DNA from: Nitriliruptoraceae bacterium
Lineage (GTDB): Bacteria; Actinomycetota; Nitriliruptoria; Nitriliruptorales; Nitriliruptoraceae
Length of the DNA: 64,000 nt
Direction: 5' to 3'
NCBI GenBank assembly: GCA_003565155.1
Contig: PXDB01000124.1
Coordinates: forward strand, 1 to 64,000
The notes beneath the pieces are model-generated. The model was not told the DNA's origin, searched no databases, and saw only the letters and a program-made list of their open reading frames with translations. Both the position numbers and the translations under genes were made by a program. Positions 51,795-59,971 of the stretch are shown in pieces; the stretch's first letter is position 1; the number at the start of each line of letters is the position of its first letter.

Positions 51795-52517
51795 TCATCG
51801 ACGGGGCAGTGCTGCCAGCTCCTCCGGCGTGACCGCGGCCAGGCTCTCCACGACCGTACCGACCACCGTGACGGGCAGCGGTGTTGCGGACGGGACCGCG
51901 AGGACCCGGGCGCCGCTCGCCGCACCGGCCGCCGCGCCCGTCGGCGAGTCCTCCACCACCACGGCGTCGCGCACGTCGATACCCAGTAGCCCCGCGGCCC
52001 GGCGGTAGCCCTCCGGGTCCGGTTTCGGCTGTTGGACCTCGTCACCAGCGACGGTCACGTCCACCTCGATGCCGAGGTGGTCGATGACCACCTCGAGGAG
52101 GCGCCGCGGCGTGGCGGTCACCAGTGCCGTCGGGACGTCCGCCCGTCGGAGTTCGCACAGCAGCTGACGGGCGCCCGGCCGCCAGGTGACGGCCCCGGTC
52201 GGTGCGCCCTGGCGGTCGTTCGGGAGGCGGCGCTCTGCGCCGTGCCCGACCACCTCGATGGCAGCGTCCGTGACCTGGGCGATGCAACGCTCGCGCGCTG
52301 CAGAGGTGTCGGCCACATCGCCGAGCAGTGCCACGGCGGCATCGCCGAGGTCCCGGCCGACGATGCGTGCCCACCAGCCGGGCTCCAGCTCGACACCGTG
52401 CCCGGCGGCGAGCCGACCGTAGGCGTGGCGCCACAGGCCCTCGGTGTCCGCCAGGGTCCCGTCGAGATCGAACAGCACCCCCGCGAGGAGCGGATCAGGA
52501 CCAGCCGCCTCACCCAT
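51795..52517 (-). CDS. HAD-superfamily phosphatase
   Basis: 240 residues from ATG 52517, overlapping the methyltransferase stop by 8 bp. HAD-IA set: FDLDGTLADTE, TALVTATP, QPKPDPEGYR and VVEDSPTGAAAG. Small alpha-helical cap. The group includes phosphoglycolate and sugar-phosphate phosphatases; the substrate is undetermined. Last gene of an apparent rlmA-like/methyltransferase/HAD operon. Confidence 0.88.
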   Translation of the reverse strand: MGEAAGPDPLLAGVLFDLDGTLADTEGLWRHAYGRLAAGHGVELEPGWWARIVGRDLGDAAVALLGDVADTSAARERCIAQVTDAAIEVVGHGAERRLPNDRQGAPTGAVTWRPGARQLLCELRRADVPTALVTATPRRLLEVVIDHLGIEVDVTVAGDEVQQPKPDPEGYRRAAGLLGIDVRDAVVVEDSPTGAAAGAASGARVLAVPSATPLPVTVVGTVVESLAAVTPEELAALPRR

Positions 52518-53628
52518 CCGGCGCAGCCACCAGCAGCGCGGTCAGGGAGTGGCCGACCCCCAGCCCGGGCTGGTGGTCCTGTTCCAGGGCGCGCAGGTCG
52601 TGGGCCAGCCGCGGCTGCAGCTCGGCGGCGACGCGGTCGCCGGGGAGCGCGCGTGACGCCTGCTCGGCCGTCGCGAGGTGCTGGTCCCAGCGGGCGCAGA
52701 AGTCGGAGAAGAACGCCTCGACCGACGGAGGCGCGGCGGGACGCGCCAGCGGCCCAAGGCGAAGGAGTCCCAGATCGACCTCGACCTCCGGGTCGGCGAG
52801 CTCGTTCACCAGCCGCCGGTAGTCCGGCAGGTCGGGGGTGTAGGCGCCCGTCGCGGTGTGCCGACCCACGACGATCGAGCGGTCGACCAGTTCGAGGCGC
52901 AGGAGCTCGCGCCCGGCGTTGCTCGCCGCCGCGCGGAGCAGCTCGGCGAGTTCCTCGCCGCCGTAGGTCGACATCTGTGCGGTGCCCACCGTGCGGTCGG
53001 TGGCGAAGAAGCTCATCCGGTACGGCCAGCGGGTGTGCTCCCATCGCGTCGTCCACTCGAGGGAGTAGCGGCCGAGCACGTCGACCATCAGGACCGTCCT
53101 CGCCGGGCGTCCCCGACCGGCGGCCAGGGCCTCGGTGGCCACTGCCGACAGCTCCTCGCGTGTGAGGTGCGAGTAGGGCACGCCCGAGGACAGGTACAGG
53201 TCGTGGGGCGGGTCGGGGATGCCGTCGCGGATGTCGCCCTCCACGAAACGGGTGTCTGGGCCGGCGAGACGCGCAGCGGCCACGGCCAGCAGATCCGCGT
53301 CCAGATCGACCCCGAGGTAGTGCAGCGCCGGCACCTCTCCCTCGGTCACCGCTGTGGTCGCGCGTAGCAGGTCGAGGACGACGCCGGTGCCGCAGCCGAC
53401 GTCCAGGCACCGCAGCGGTTCGTCCGCTGCCGCGCGTGCCGTCGCCGGGGTGGTCGCGCGGACGGCACGCTCGATGCATCGCACCAGCTGCGGCTCCTCC
53501 CACTCGCGCTTCACCCAGTCGCGACGAACGGGTGAGGTGTAGTGGTCGAGCGCGCCGGCGTAGGGGTCGTCGTCGCCGTCCGGCTGCGCGTGAGGCTCCG
53601 TCTGCGTACTGCCGCGCGGATCGCTCAC
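52510..53628 (-). CDS. SAM-dependent class I methyltransferase
   Basis: 372 residues from GTG 53628, with GGAGGT upstream. About 60 N-terminal residues, then motif I LDVGCGTGVVLDL near residue 80, motif II YLGVDLDADLL and motif III FVEGDIRDGIPD. The C-terminal third (about 260-370) is an additional helical domain, unlike single-domain methyltransferases. Substrate unknown. Follows the rlmA-like gene by 46 bp. Confidence 0.82.
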   Translation of the reverse strand: MSDPRGSTQTEPHAQPDGDDDPYAGALDHYTSPVRRDWVKREWEEPQLVRCIERAVRATTPATARAAADEPLRCLDVGCGTGVVLDLLRATTAVTEGEVPALHYLGVDLDADLLAVAAARLAGPDTRFVEGDIRDGIPDPPHDLYLSSGVPYSHLTREELSAVATEALAAGRGRPARTVLMVDVLGRYSLEWTTRWEHTRWPYRMSFFATDRTVGTAQMSTYGGEELAELLRAAASNAGRELLRLELVDRSIVVGRHTATGAYTPDLPDYRRLVNELADPEVEVDLGLLRLGPLARPAAPPSVEAFFSDFCARWDQHLATAEQASRALPGDRVAAELQPRLAHDLRALEQDHQPGLGVGHSLTALLVAAPDG

Positions 53629-53674
53629 CCGTGACCTCCGGTGGACTGGGGCGCCCCACTGGCGCGCCACGAGG

Positions 53675-54598
53675 TTAGCCAGGCCGTTCCCTGGCCATCC
53701 CCGGGCGGTCGGTCCGCACGAACCGGCTGAGGGTGGCTGCGATCGTGACGGACACGCGCTCTGGCAGCGTGCTCGCCCGCAGCTGCAGTAGCTCCTCATC
53801 GAGGTGATGGCCGCTGGCGCCCATCCCTGCCAGCTCGGCCGCCTGCATGGGACTGACGGTGATCGTGGTGGCGACACGATCACTGCCAGCCGCCTCGAAG
53901 CCGCGGCCCAGCCTCGTGCGCAGGCCGTCCTCCTTGCCCGTACCGACCGCGAGCAGGCCGAAGTGGTCACGCAGTTCCAGCAGGTGCCGGGGAGCGGGGG
54001 TCATGACCAACAGTTGGCCGCCCGGCGCGAGTACCCGGGCGAACTCATCGACGTTGCGGGGAGCGAAGACGTTCAGCAGCAGCGACACCGCGCCGGTGCG
54101 GATCGGCAGACCCTCCCAGACATCCGCGACGACCGCTGCGGCCCGGTCATGACAGCGGGCAGCACGCCGTGCCGCAGCCCGCGATACGTCGATGGCGAGA
54201 CCGCTGCGGCCGGGGAGCGCATCGAGGACCGCCGCGAGGTAGGTGCCCGGACCGGCGCCGACGTCGCAGATGATGCCGGGGAGCGGCGCCGGGGCAGGGC
54301 TGCCCGCCCTGTCGCCGTCGGGTCCGGTGTCCCAGCCCGCCGCAGTGGGTGCTGCCGCGGCTGCGGTGAGCGTTCGGTGCAGGAGATCCAGCAGCCCCGC
54401 ATCGTGCACCCGCAGTCGGCGCTCGATCAGCGCCGCCGGGTCACCGCCGTGTGCCAGCGGCCGCCGGATCAAGGTCGCGTACCCCTGCTTCGCACGGTCG
54501 AACCGGTGCCCCATGGGGCATCCGAGCACCCGTCCCTCGAGGACCAGGCCGCGGCCGTCGTGTGGGCACGCCAGAGCGTCGATGATGCTCGACTGCAT
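53675..54598 (-). CDS. 23S rRNA (guanine-N1)-methyltransferase, RlmA-like
   Basis: 307 residues from ATG 54598. A zinc ribbon of the RlmA type opens the protein (LACPHDGRGL...LGCPMGHRFDRAKQGY), though its first knuckle has C-x-x-D rather than C-x-x-C. A methyltransferase domain with CDVGAGPGTY and FAPRN-x-DEFARVLAPGG follows. RlmA methylates G745/G748 in domain II of 23S rRNA; RlmA-II confers tylosin resistance in producers. Specificity here is not decided. It may initiate the downstream operon. Confidence 0.85.
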   Translation of the reverse strand: MQSSIIDALACPHDGRGLVLEGRVLGCPMGHRFDRAKQGYATLIRRPLAHGGDPAALIERRLRVHDAGLLDLLHRTLTAAAAAPTAAGWDTGPDGDRAGSPAPAPLPGIICDVGAGPGTYLAAVLDALPGRSGLAIDVSRAAARRAARCHDRAAAVVADVWEGLPIRTGAVSLLLNVFAPRNVDEFARVLAPGGQLLVMTPAPRHLLELRDHFGLLAVGTGKEDGLRTRLGRGFEAAGSDRVATTITVSPMQAAELAGMGASGHHLDEELLQLRASTLPERVSVTIAATLSRFVRTDRPGMARERPG

Positions 54599-55138
54599 GG
54601 GCGCCTCACCTGTGTCGTGCGCGGGGCTGTCGCGGGTGCGGCCATGACGCTACGCGCGACACGGGCGCACGGGTGGACCTGCTGTGCGGCATGCCGCGCC
54701 CGATCGCGAGGAGGCTCGGACGGGGGCCGTGGCCGTGCGTTCCCACCGAGTCCTCGCGCCGGCGCCCCTGGAGTCCGCCACCCCTGGAGTCCGGCGCCAG
54801 CGTGGGCCGGCGTCACCCCTCGACCCGGCGTCACCGCGGGCCGGCGTCACCCCTCGACCCGGCGCCAGCGTGGGCCGGCGTCACTCCTCGGCCCGGCGCC
54901 ACCGTGGGCCGGCGTCACCCCTCGACCCGGCGGACACGCGTCCGGGCCTCCCCCATGCCGTGCGTCGGGTACGTCGGAGGGCCGTGGACGTCCCCTTCCA
55001 TCGCCTGACCACGCCTTGAAGCCAGGTCGGGTTGCGGGACGGGACACCAGCGGCCTCCTCTGACACCCACCACCTCGCCGCACCGCGGTCGGTGGGGCCG
55101 CTCCCGGCCGCAGCAGCCCCGTCCGAACGCGCTCGGGT
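54599..55138. repeat. Intergenic island with four 34-bp tandem repeats
   Basis: 540 bp lacking credible genes. Four 34-bp units start at 54793, 54827, 54861 and 54895 and end at 54928; each begins GGCG and contains GCGTGGGCCGGCGTCAC with few substitutions. Just before them CCCCTGGAGTCCG occurs twice (about 54766-54793). A further copy of the 13-bp core GCGTGGGCCGGCG is at 59884-59896. Units have no separate spacer, so this is not CRISPR. Confidence 0.9.
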
Positions 55139-56113
55139 TCACACCGAGGCGATCCGTCGGCGCAGTTCGTCCTTGACCGCCTCCAGGCGGGCACCCTCAA
55201 GCTCGCGCGCCGTCACCACGTGCACGACCCAGCCAGCCGCCGCCAGCCGCGCCTGCCGCTCACGATCGCGGGTTCGTGCGGTCGGCGTCGCGTGCCAGGC
55301 GACACCGTCGAACTCCACGGCCACGCGCGCAGCCGGCCACGCGGCATCGACCCTCGCCAGGATCCGACCGTGGTGGTCGCGCACGAGGTACTGCAGCACG
55401 GGCTGCGGCAGACGCCGATCCCGCAGCGCCAGCAACCCGTGGACCTCGAGGGGAGACCCGGCCTCGGCGATCTGCGGGTGCAGCATCCCGAGGAGTCGTT
55501 GGACCGTGGCCCGACCGCGGTGCCACGGCGTCTGCCCCACAGCGCGAGCGAGCTCCGTAGCGATCTCCGGCCGTCGTCGCGCAGCGTCCCAGAGCACGGG
55601 CTCGAGCGTCCTGACGGCGGTCTCGACGGCCATGTCCAGGATCGTCCTCGCGGGAGAGGTGGCCGGCAGACCATCGGCGACGCAGCGTTGACCGCTCGGA
55701 AGCGCCCGCACACGGTGGATCCGCGCGTGGACAGAGGTTGCGCGACCGGATCGCGGCACGGTGAGATCGATCGTGTCCGGTTCCTCGACATCGAGGAAGC
55801 CGTGGAGGCGCGCCGCGGCCAGATGCGACACCCACGCCGTCCCGCGCGCCGCTCCCGCCGCCAGTAGCGCGGTGACGACCTCCTGTCGCCAGCAGGGGTC
55901 GTGTGTTCCCAGGTCGATCACCCCGCCTGCATGGGCCGTCCAACCACCCTCGCTGATGCGGCGGTACACCGTCCTCCTGCTGACACCGGCAACCGTGAGC
56001 TGGGAGCGGGCGACGCGCCCGTCCTGGCTGCGTCCGATGCGGTGGGCCCGCGCATCGACCGACGTCGCACCTGCGACCGCCTCCCGGATGGGGCGCAGTG
56101 AGCCGAGGACCAT
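55139..56113 (-). CDS. AbiEi-type HTH protein with C-terminal endonuclease fold (DUF559-like)
   Basis: 324 residues from ATG 56113 (GGAG just upstream); ATG 56140 is an alternative adding nine residues. N-terminal winged helix of the AbiEi antitoxin type (RSQLTVAGVSRRTVYRRISEGGW...GVIDLG), a middle ATSPARTILDMA domain, and a C-terminal Vsr/DUF559 PD-(D/E)xK-like domain in which RVDAAWP, VAVEFDGVAWH and the Lys-poor RDRERQARLAAAGW match motif order. These widespread actinobacterial genes are usually solitary; no toxin partner (AbiEii) is adjacent. Role in defence or repair is unproven. It is framed by repeat islands. Confidence 0.82.
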   Translation of the reverse strand: MVLGSLRPIREAVAGATSVDARAHRIGRSQDGRVARSQLTVAGVSRRTVYRRISEGGWTAHAGGVIDLGTHDPCWRQEVVTALLAAGAARGTAWVSHLAAARLHGFLDVEEPDTIDLTVPRSGRATSVHARIHRVRALPSGQRCVADGLPATSPARTILDMAVETAVRTLEPVLWDAARRRPEIATELARAVGQTPWHRGRATVQRLLGMLHPQIAEAGSPLEVHGLLALRDRRLPQPVLQYLVRDHHGRILARVDAAWPAARVAVEFDGVAWHATPTARTRDRERQARLAAAGWVVHVVTARELEGARLEAVKDELRRRIASV

Positions 56114-56786
56114 GGCCTCCGCTGCGGGCGCCGGCCTCATCGGCGACGCGTCGCATCGATCGTGCCTCGTGGGAGCATCCTCGCCGTCGATCTGCGTCAC
56201 CACGACCGGGCTCCTCTCCGCCGCCGCGCTCGGATGGTCGTGGCCATCACACCACGACGGCGTCCGGATGCGGCCGCGGATGCGCGTCAGCCTGTGGATG
56301 CAGGGCGGATGTGCGCACCGACGCGCCGCGGTCGATGTCGACGTCGGCGTGTGAGGGCGGATGTCCCGCTGCTCCCGCCAACCGGAGCGGGGAGCCTCTC
56401 GCCCGTGGTGGCGGGGTTGGTGCGCGGAGGGGGTCGGGGATGTCCCCTTGTGTCGCCCGATCCATCCTGGTGGCGGGGTTGGTGCGCGGAGGGGGTCAGG
56501 GGTGTCCCGTTGTGTCGCCCGGGCGCCGGTGGTGGCGGGGTTGGTGCGCGGAGGGGGTCGGGGTGTCCCGTTGTGTCGCCCGGGCGCTCGCGCAGGCGGG
56601 TTCGGTCCGCGACGGCAGTCGGCGCCGTCCCGTTCCGCGAGCACGCATCGCACGAGAGGCCGCCCCCGGCCGGGGACTCCGACGGGCGCTCTCGGACGGC
56701 CGTGCACGCACCGCGCATCGACCGTGGACCTGCCGGCTACGGACCGTCCGCGTGCAGCAGGGCGGCCCCGCAGCTGGGCGCTGGGC
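56114..56786. repeat. Intergenic island with 62-bp tandem repeats
   Basis: About 670 bp without a convincing gene. Three near-identical 62-bp units begin at 56407, 56469 and 56531 with GGTGGCGGGG, each containing GGTGCGCGGAGGGGGTC and a GTTGTGTCGCCC end; a fourth, decayed copy starts near 56592. Frames through the array on either strand repeat Pro/Arg/Thr words and are not believable proteins. The rest (56114-56400) has nothing I can support. Confidence 0.88.
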
Positions 56787-58139
56787 TCAGTCGGTCGGCA
56801 GGTAGTCCTCGGCGTAGTACTCCACACCGAGGTGGGTGATCTGCTCCTCGCCGGCCATCCAGCGCAACGTGTTCTTCAGCTTCGTCAGCTGGATGAACAG
56901 GTCGTGTTCCGCGTACAGGCCGGGGGCGGCCTGCGGCGCCTTGAAGTAGAAGGACAACCACTCCTGGATCCCGCCCATGCCGGCACGCTGCGCGAGGTCG
57001 AGGAACAGCGCCAGATCCAGTGCCAGGGGCGCGGCCAGGATGGAGTCCCGGCACAGCAGGTTGACCTTCAGCTGCATCGGGTAGCCGAGCCAGCCGAAGA
57101 AGTCGATGTTGTCCCAGCCCTCCTTGTTGTCCCCCCTGGGCGGGTAGTAGTTGATGCGGACGACGTGGTCGAGCTCCGCGTACAGCTCCGGATAGGTGTC
57201 GGGCTGCAGGATCGTGTCCAGTACCCCGAGCTTGGAGCCCTCCTTGGTGCGGAAGGACTCCGGATCGTCGAGCACCTCCCCATCGCGGTTGCCGAGGATG
57301 TTGGTGGAGTACCACCCGTCCATCCCCAGCATCCGCGCCTTGAACATCGGTGCCAGGACCGTCTTGACCATGGTCTGGCCGGTCTTGAAGTCCTTCCCGC
57401 AGATCGGCACGCCATGGTCGGATGCGAACCGCCGCAGCACGGGGGTGTCGACGGTGAGGTTCGGCGCGCCGTTGGCGAAGGGAACCCCCTCGAGCAGTGC
57501 GGCGTAGGCGTACAACATCGACGGGGTGATGGCAGGGTCATCGGCGTCGATCGCCGCCTCGAACGCCGCGAGGTCGGCGTGGGGCGGACCGGGTTCGACG
57601 TACACCTCGGTGGAGCCACACCACACCATCACCAGGCGGTCGCAGCCGTGGGCCTCGCGGAAGGCCTGCAGGTCCGCGCGCACGCCCTCCAGCATGTCGC
57701 GCTTCGCGCGGGAGGCCATGACGTTCGGTCCGTCGAGCTTGCGCACGTACGCGGGATCGAAAGCCGCCGCCATCGGCTGGATGGCGCGCAGCGACTCGGC
57801 GATGGGTTCGAGGTGCCGGGCGGGATCCAGGACCCCGGCGTTGAGCGCTGACACGTAGGCGTCATCCGGGTAGGGATCCCACGCACCGAAGACGATTTCG
57901 TCCAGTCCGGCGAGCGGAACCAGCTGCCCGACCGACGGTGTGCGGCCTTCGGTCCGCTTGCCCAGGCGGACGGTGCCCAGCTGGGTCAGCGAGCCGGTCG
58001 GGGCCGCCATCCCGCGGCGCGCGAGCTCCACACCGGCGATGAAGGTGGTGGCCACGGCGCCAAGCCCGACGCACACCACCCCCAGTGCGCCCTCGGCCGG
58101 CGCGATGGTGGGGGAGGGGAGGTCGGTGATCTCAGGCAC
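56787..58139 (-). CDS. ino1: Inositol-3-phosphate synthase
   Basis: 450 residues from ATG 58139. NAD-binding GLGAVATTF near residue 27, then the core GKDFKTGQTMVKTVLAPMF, WYSTNILGNRDGEVLDDP, and FRTKEGSKLGVLD stretches, which are the MIPS catalytic and NAD-contact motifs. It converts glucose 6-phosphate to myo-inositol 1-phosphate, the first step to phosphatidylinositol and mycothiol in actinobacteria. At 450 residues it is longer than the mycobacterial enzyme (about 367) and closer to other long bacterial forms. Confidence 0.93.
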   Translation of the reverse strand: MPEITDLPSPTIAPAEGALGVVCVGLGAVATTFIAGVELARRGMAAPTGSLTQLGTVRLGKRTEGRTPSVGQLVPLAGLDEIVFGAWDPYPDDAYVSALNAGVLDPARHLEPIAESLRAIQPMAAAFDPAYVRKLDGPNVMASRAKRDMLEGVRADLQAFREAHGCDRLVMVWCGSTEVYVEPGPPHADLAAFEAAIDADDPAITPSMLYAYAALLEGVPFANGAPNLTVDTPVLRRFASDHGVPICGKDFKTGQTMVKTVLAPMFKARMLGMDGWYSTNILGNRDGEVLDDPESFRTKEGSKLGVLDTILQPDTYPELYAELDHVVRINYYPPRGDNKEGWDNIDFFGWLGYPMQLKVNLLCRDSILAAPLALDLALFLDLAQRAGMGGIQEWLSFYFKAPQAAPGLYAEHDLFIQLTKLKNTLRWMAGEEQITHLGVEYYAEDYLPTD

Positions 58140-58167
58140 GGGACAACCTCGGCAGGGGACCCCGACC

Positions 58168-59244
58168 CTATCCCGGTGCGGCCGCGGACCCGCCCGTCAC
58201 CACCCGATGTTCTGCGGCGCGCTTGGATGGGGAGGTGCCGACCAGCGTCCGCATCGACGCCAGGGCGGCCCCGGCCTGCGCCACCGCGGCGCGGGTGGCG
58301 ACCGGTGGCCATCGCAGCTCGAGGGCGCCCTGTTGCACCGGGTCGAGGGAACCGAGTGCCCCCGTCAGCAGCGAGCGGTACCCGCCGCGGGCCGCCAGGG
58401 GGATGGGAGGTCGGCGCAGGAACGCCAGTGCCTCCCGTCCCTGGTGGTTGATCCCGAGCTCGTGGTGATAGCTGGCGAGGACCTCGTCGAGGCCGGCAGC
58501 GGTCATGGGCAGCGTGCCGTCGGCGATCATCGGGAGGTGGATGCGATCGGCCCGCAACTCCGCCTGCCCCGCCTCGTCGTGGAGCAGGGCCGTGAGGTCG
58601 ACCCGTGGGTCGAGCAGTGCGCCGATCCGCGACTGCTGGGCGACGAAGGCGTCCTCCTCCTCAGGTGGGAGGCGGGTCGGGGCCCACAGCCGGTGCGCCG
58701 TCAGGAAGGACGAGGTCAACGCGATGGAGACCCAGGTGAGCAGCCGTGGGTCGTCGGCGCGGTAGCTGCGCCCGTCCGGCGCGGTGCCCCGCACCCTGGG
58801 GTGGACGGCCCGTACACGCCGGGAGACCTGCAGCGCTTCCCGTGTCGAGCCGAAGGTGGTGGTCGTCACGTAGGCGGAGGTCCGCTGGAGGCGTCCGAGA
58901 GGGTCCTCACGGAACGCCGAGTGGTCGTGGACACCGGCCATCGCCAGCGGATGCGCCACCTGTACCAACAGGCCCCTGAGCCCGCCTGCGATGGCCGCCG
59001 GCTCACCGATGACGATCCAGGACGCCGATCCGGGACCGGTCAGGCCCGGATCGCCCGGGTCAGCATCCGGATCGAAGGGCGGGCCGCCGAACATCCGTGT
59101 GAGGACGCTGCGGATCGCGGCCCGCGCACCGGGGACCCCGGCGGCCGACGCGCCGTCATGAGCGGCACGGAGCACGGCGCCACGATCGGGCGCGGCCTCG
59201 TGGGTGCGCCAGACGTCATCGGGAACGAGGGGATCGGAGCTCAT
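58168..59244 (-). CDS. Oxygenase MpaB-family protein (DUF2236)
   Basis: 358 residues from ATG 59244. Helical DUF2236 fold: LVQVAHPLAMAGVHDHSAFREDPLGRLQRT, a YVTTTTFG stretch, VHPRVRGTAPDGRSYRADDPRLLTWVSIALTSSF. The conserved His and Arg positions of MpaB/Lcp-like b-type heme proteins fit, so it may bind heme and act as an oxygenase, substrate unknown. It is 28 bp upstream of ino1 on the same strand, suggesting an operon. Confidence 0.88.
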   Translation of the reverse strand: MSSDPLVPDDVWRTHEAAPDRGAVLRAAHDGASAAGVPGARAAIRSVLTRMFGGPPFDPDADPGDPGLTGPGSASWIVIGEPAAIAGGLRGLLVQVAHPLAMAGVHDHSAFREDPLGRLQRTSAYVTTTTFGSTREALQVSRRVRAVHPRVRGTAPDGRSYRADDPRLLTWVSIALTSSFLTAHRLWAPTRLPPEEEDAFVAQQSRIGALLDPRVDLTALLHDEAGQAELRADRIHLPMIADGTLPMTAAGLDEVLASYHHELGINHQGREALAFLRRPPIPLAARGGYRSLLTGALGSLDPVQQGALELRWPPVATRAAVAQAGAALASMRTLVGTSPSKRAAEHRVVTGGSAAAPG

Positions 59245-59310
59245 GACCAGCGTTCGGGGCCACCGGGGCCATGGCTCATGTCGCGGACCGGTCGCGCCGC
59301 GTGCCCGGTG

Positions 59311-59805
59311 TCAGCGATGACGGTCACCGTAGCCCTCGGCGATGTCGCCGAGCGCGTGCTCCGGATCCACCTCGGCGAGGTCGACCAGGGTCAGCTGCTG
59401 CGCACCGGGTTCGCCGGCGCCGGAGCGGCCGGAGGTCGCGTCACGGGGGCCGCCGGTGCGGCCGGGCTGGCGTCCGGGGCCGTCCAGCGCTTCACCGGTC
59501 AGCGCCGTCCACCACCACCGCATCCCCCGTGGCGCGGTCCGGACCCCGAGTTCGACGAAGCGTCGGTCGGTGCGTCCGAGGAACGCCACCTCGGCGACCA
59601 CCGCGTCGACGGTGGTGCGGACGAACTCGTCCACCGGGTAGTCGGCGCGCAACAGCGACACCACCTCGCCACGTTCCTCGAGTGGCGAGTAGCGCGCGGC
59701 GGTCGGGCTTCCCGTGCCGCTCAGGCGCGAGCGGACCTCGCGCCAGAGCAGGCGTTGGCGGGCGAACCAGTCCCAGGCGTAGGCCGGGGGAGGTGTTGCC
59801 GACAC
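59311..59805 (-). CDS. Hypothetical protein
   Basis: 164 residues from GTG 59805, with GGGAGGGG upstream. The first 105 residues (AYAWDWFARQRLLWREVRSRL; EFVRTTVDAVVAEVAFLGRTDRRFVELGVRT) appear folded and helical, while the last 60 are Gly/Pro/Arg-rich and likely disordered. No family recognised. It precedes the DUF2236 gene by 66 bp and may be co-transcribed with it and ino1. Confidence 0.6.
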   Translation of the reverse strand: MSATPPPAYAWDWFARQRLLWREVRSRLSGTGSPTAARYSPLEERGEVVSLLRADYPVDEFVRTTVDAVVAEVAFLGRTDRRFVELGVRTAPRGMRWWWTALTGEALDGPGRQPGRTGGPRDATSGRSGAGEPGAQQLTLVDLAEVDPEHALGDIAEGYGDRHR

Positions 59806-59971
59806 GCGCCCCTCCCTCGCAGATGCCGCCAGCGTAGACCTGCGACGGATCCTCCGTGCGCGGTGCTGGCCTCCTCCGGGCCGGCGTGGGCCGGCGGGCG
59901 CAGGTGGCCACGTCGGCGCGTGTCAGCTGGCGACGGGCACGCGCCGGGACCCGGGGGCGGGACCGCCGAGC

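Noticed and set aside
54793-54928. Possible CRISPR array
   Set aside because: Repeats abut without variable spacers, and no cas gene is in the window. The arrays at 8742 and 56407 fail for the same reason.
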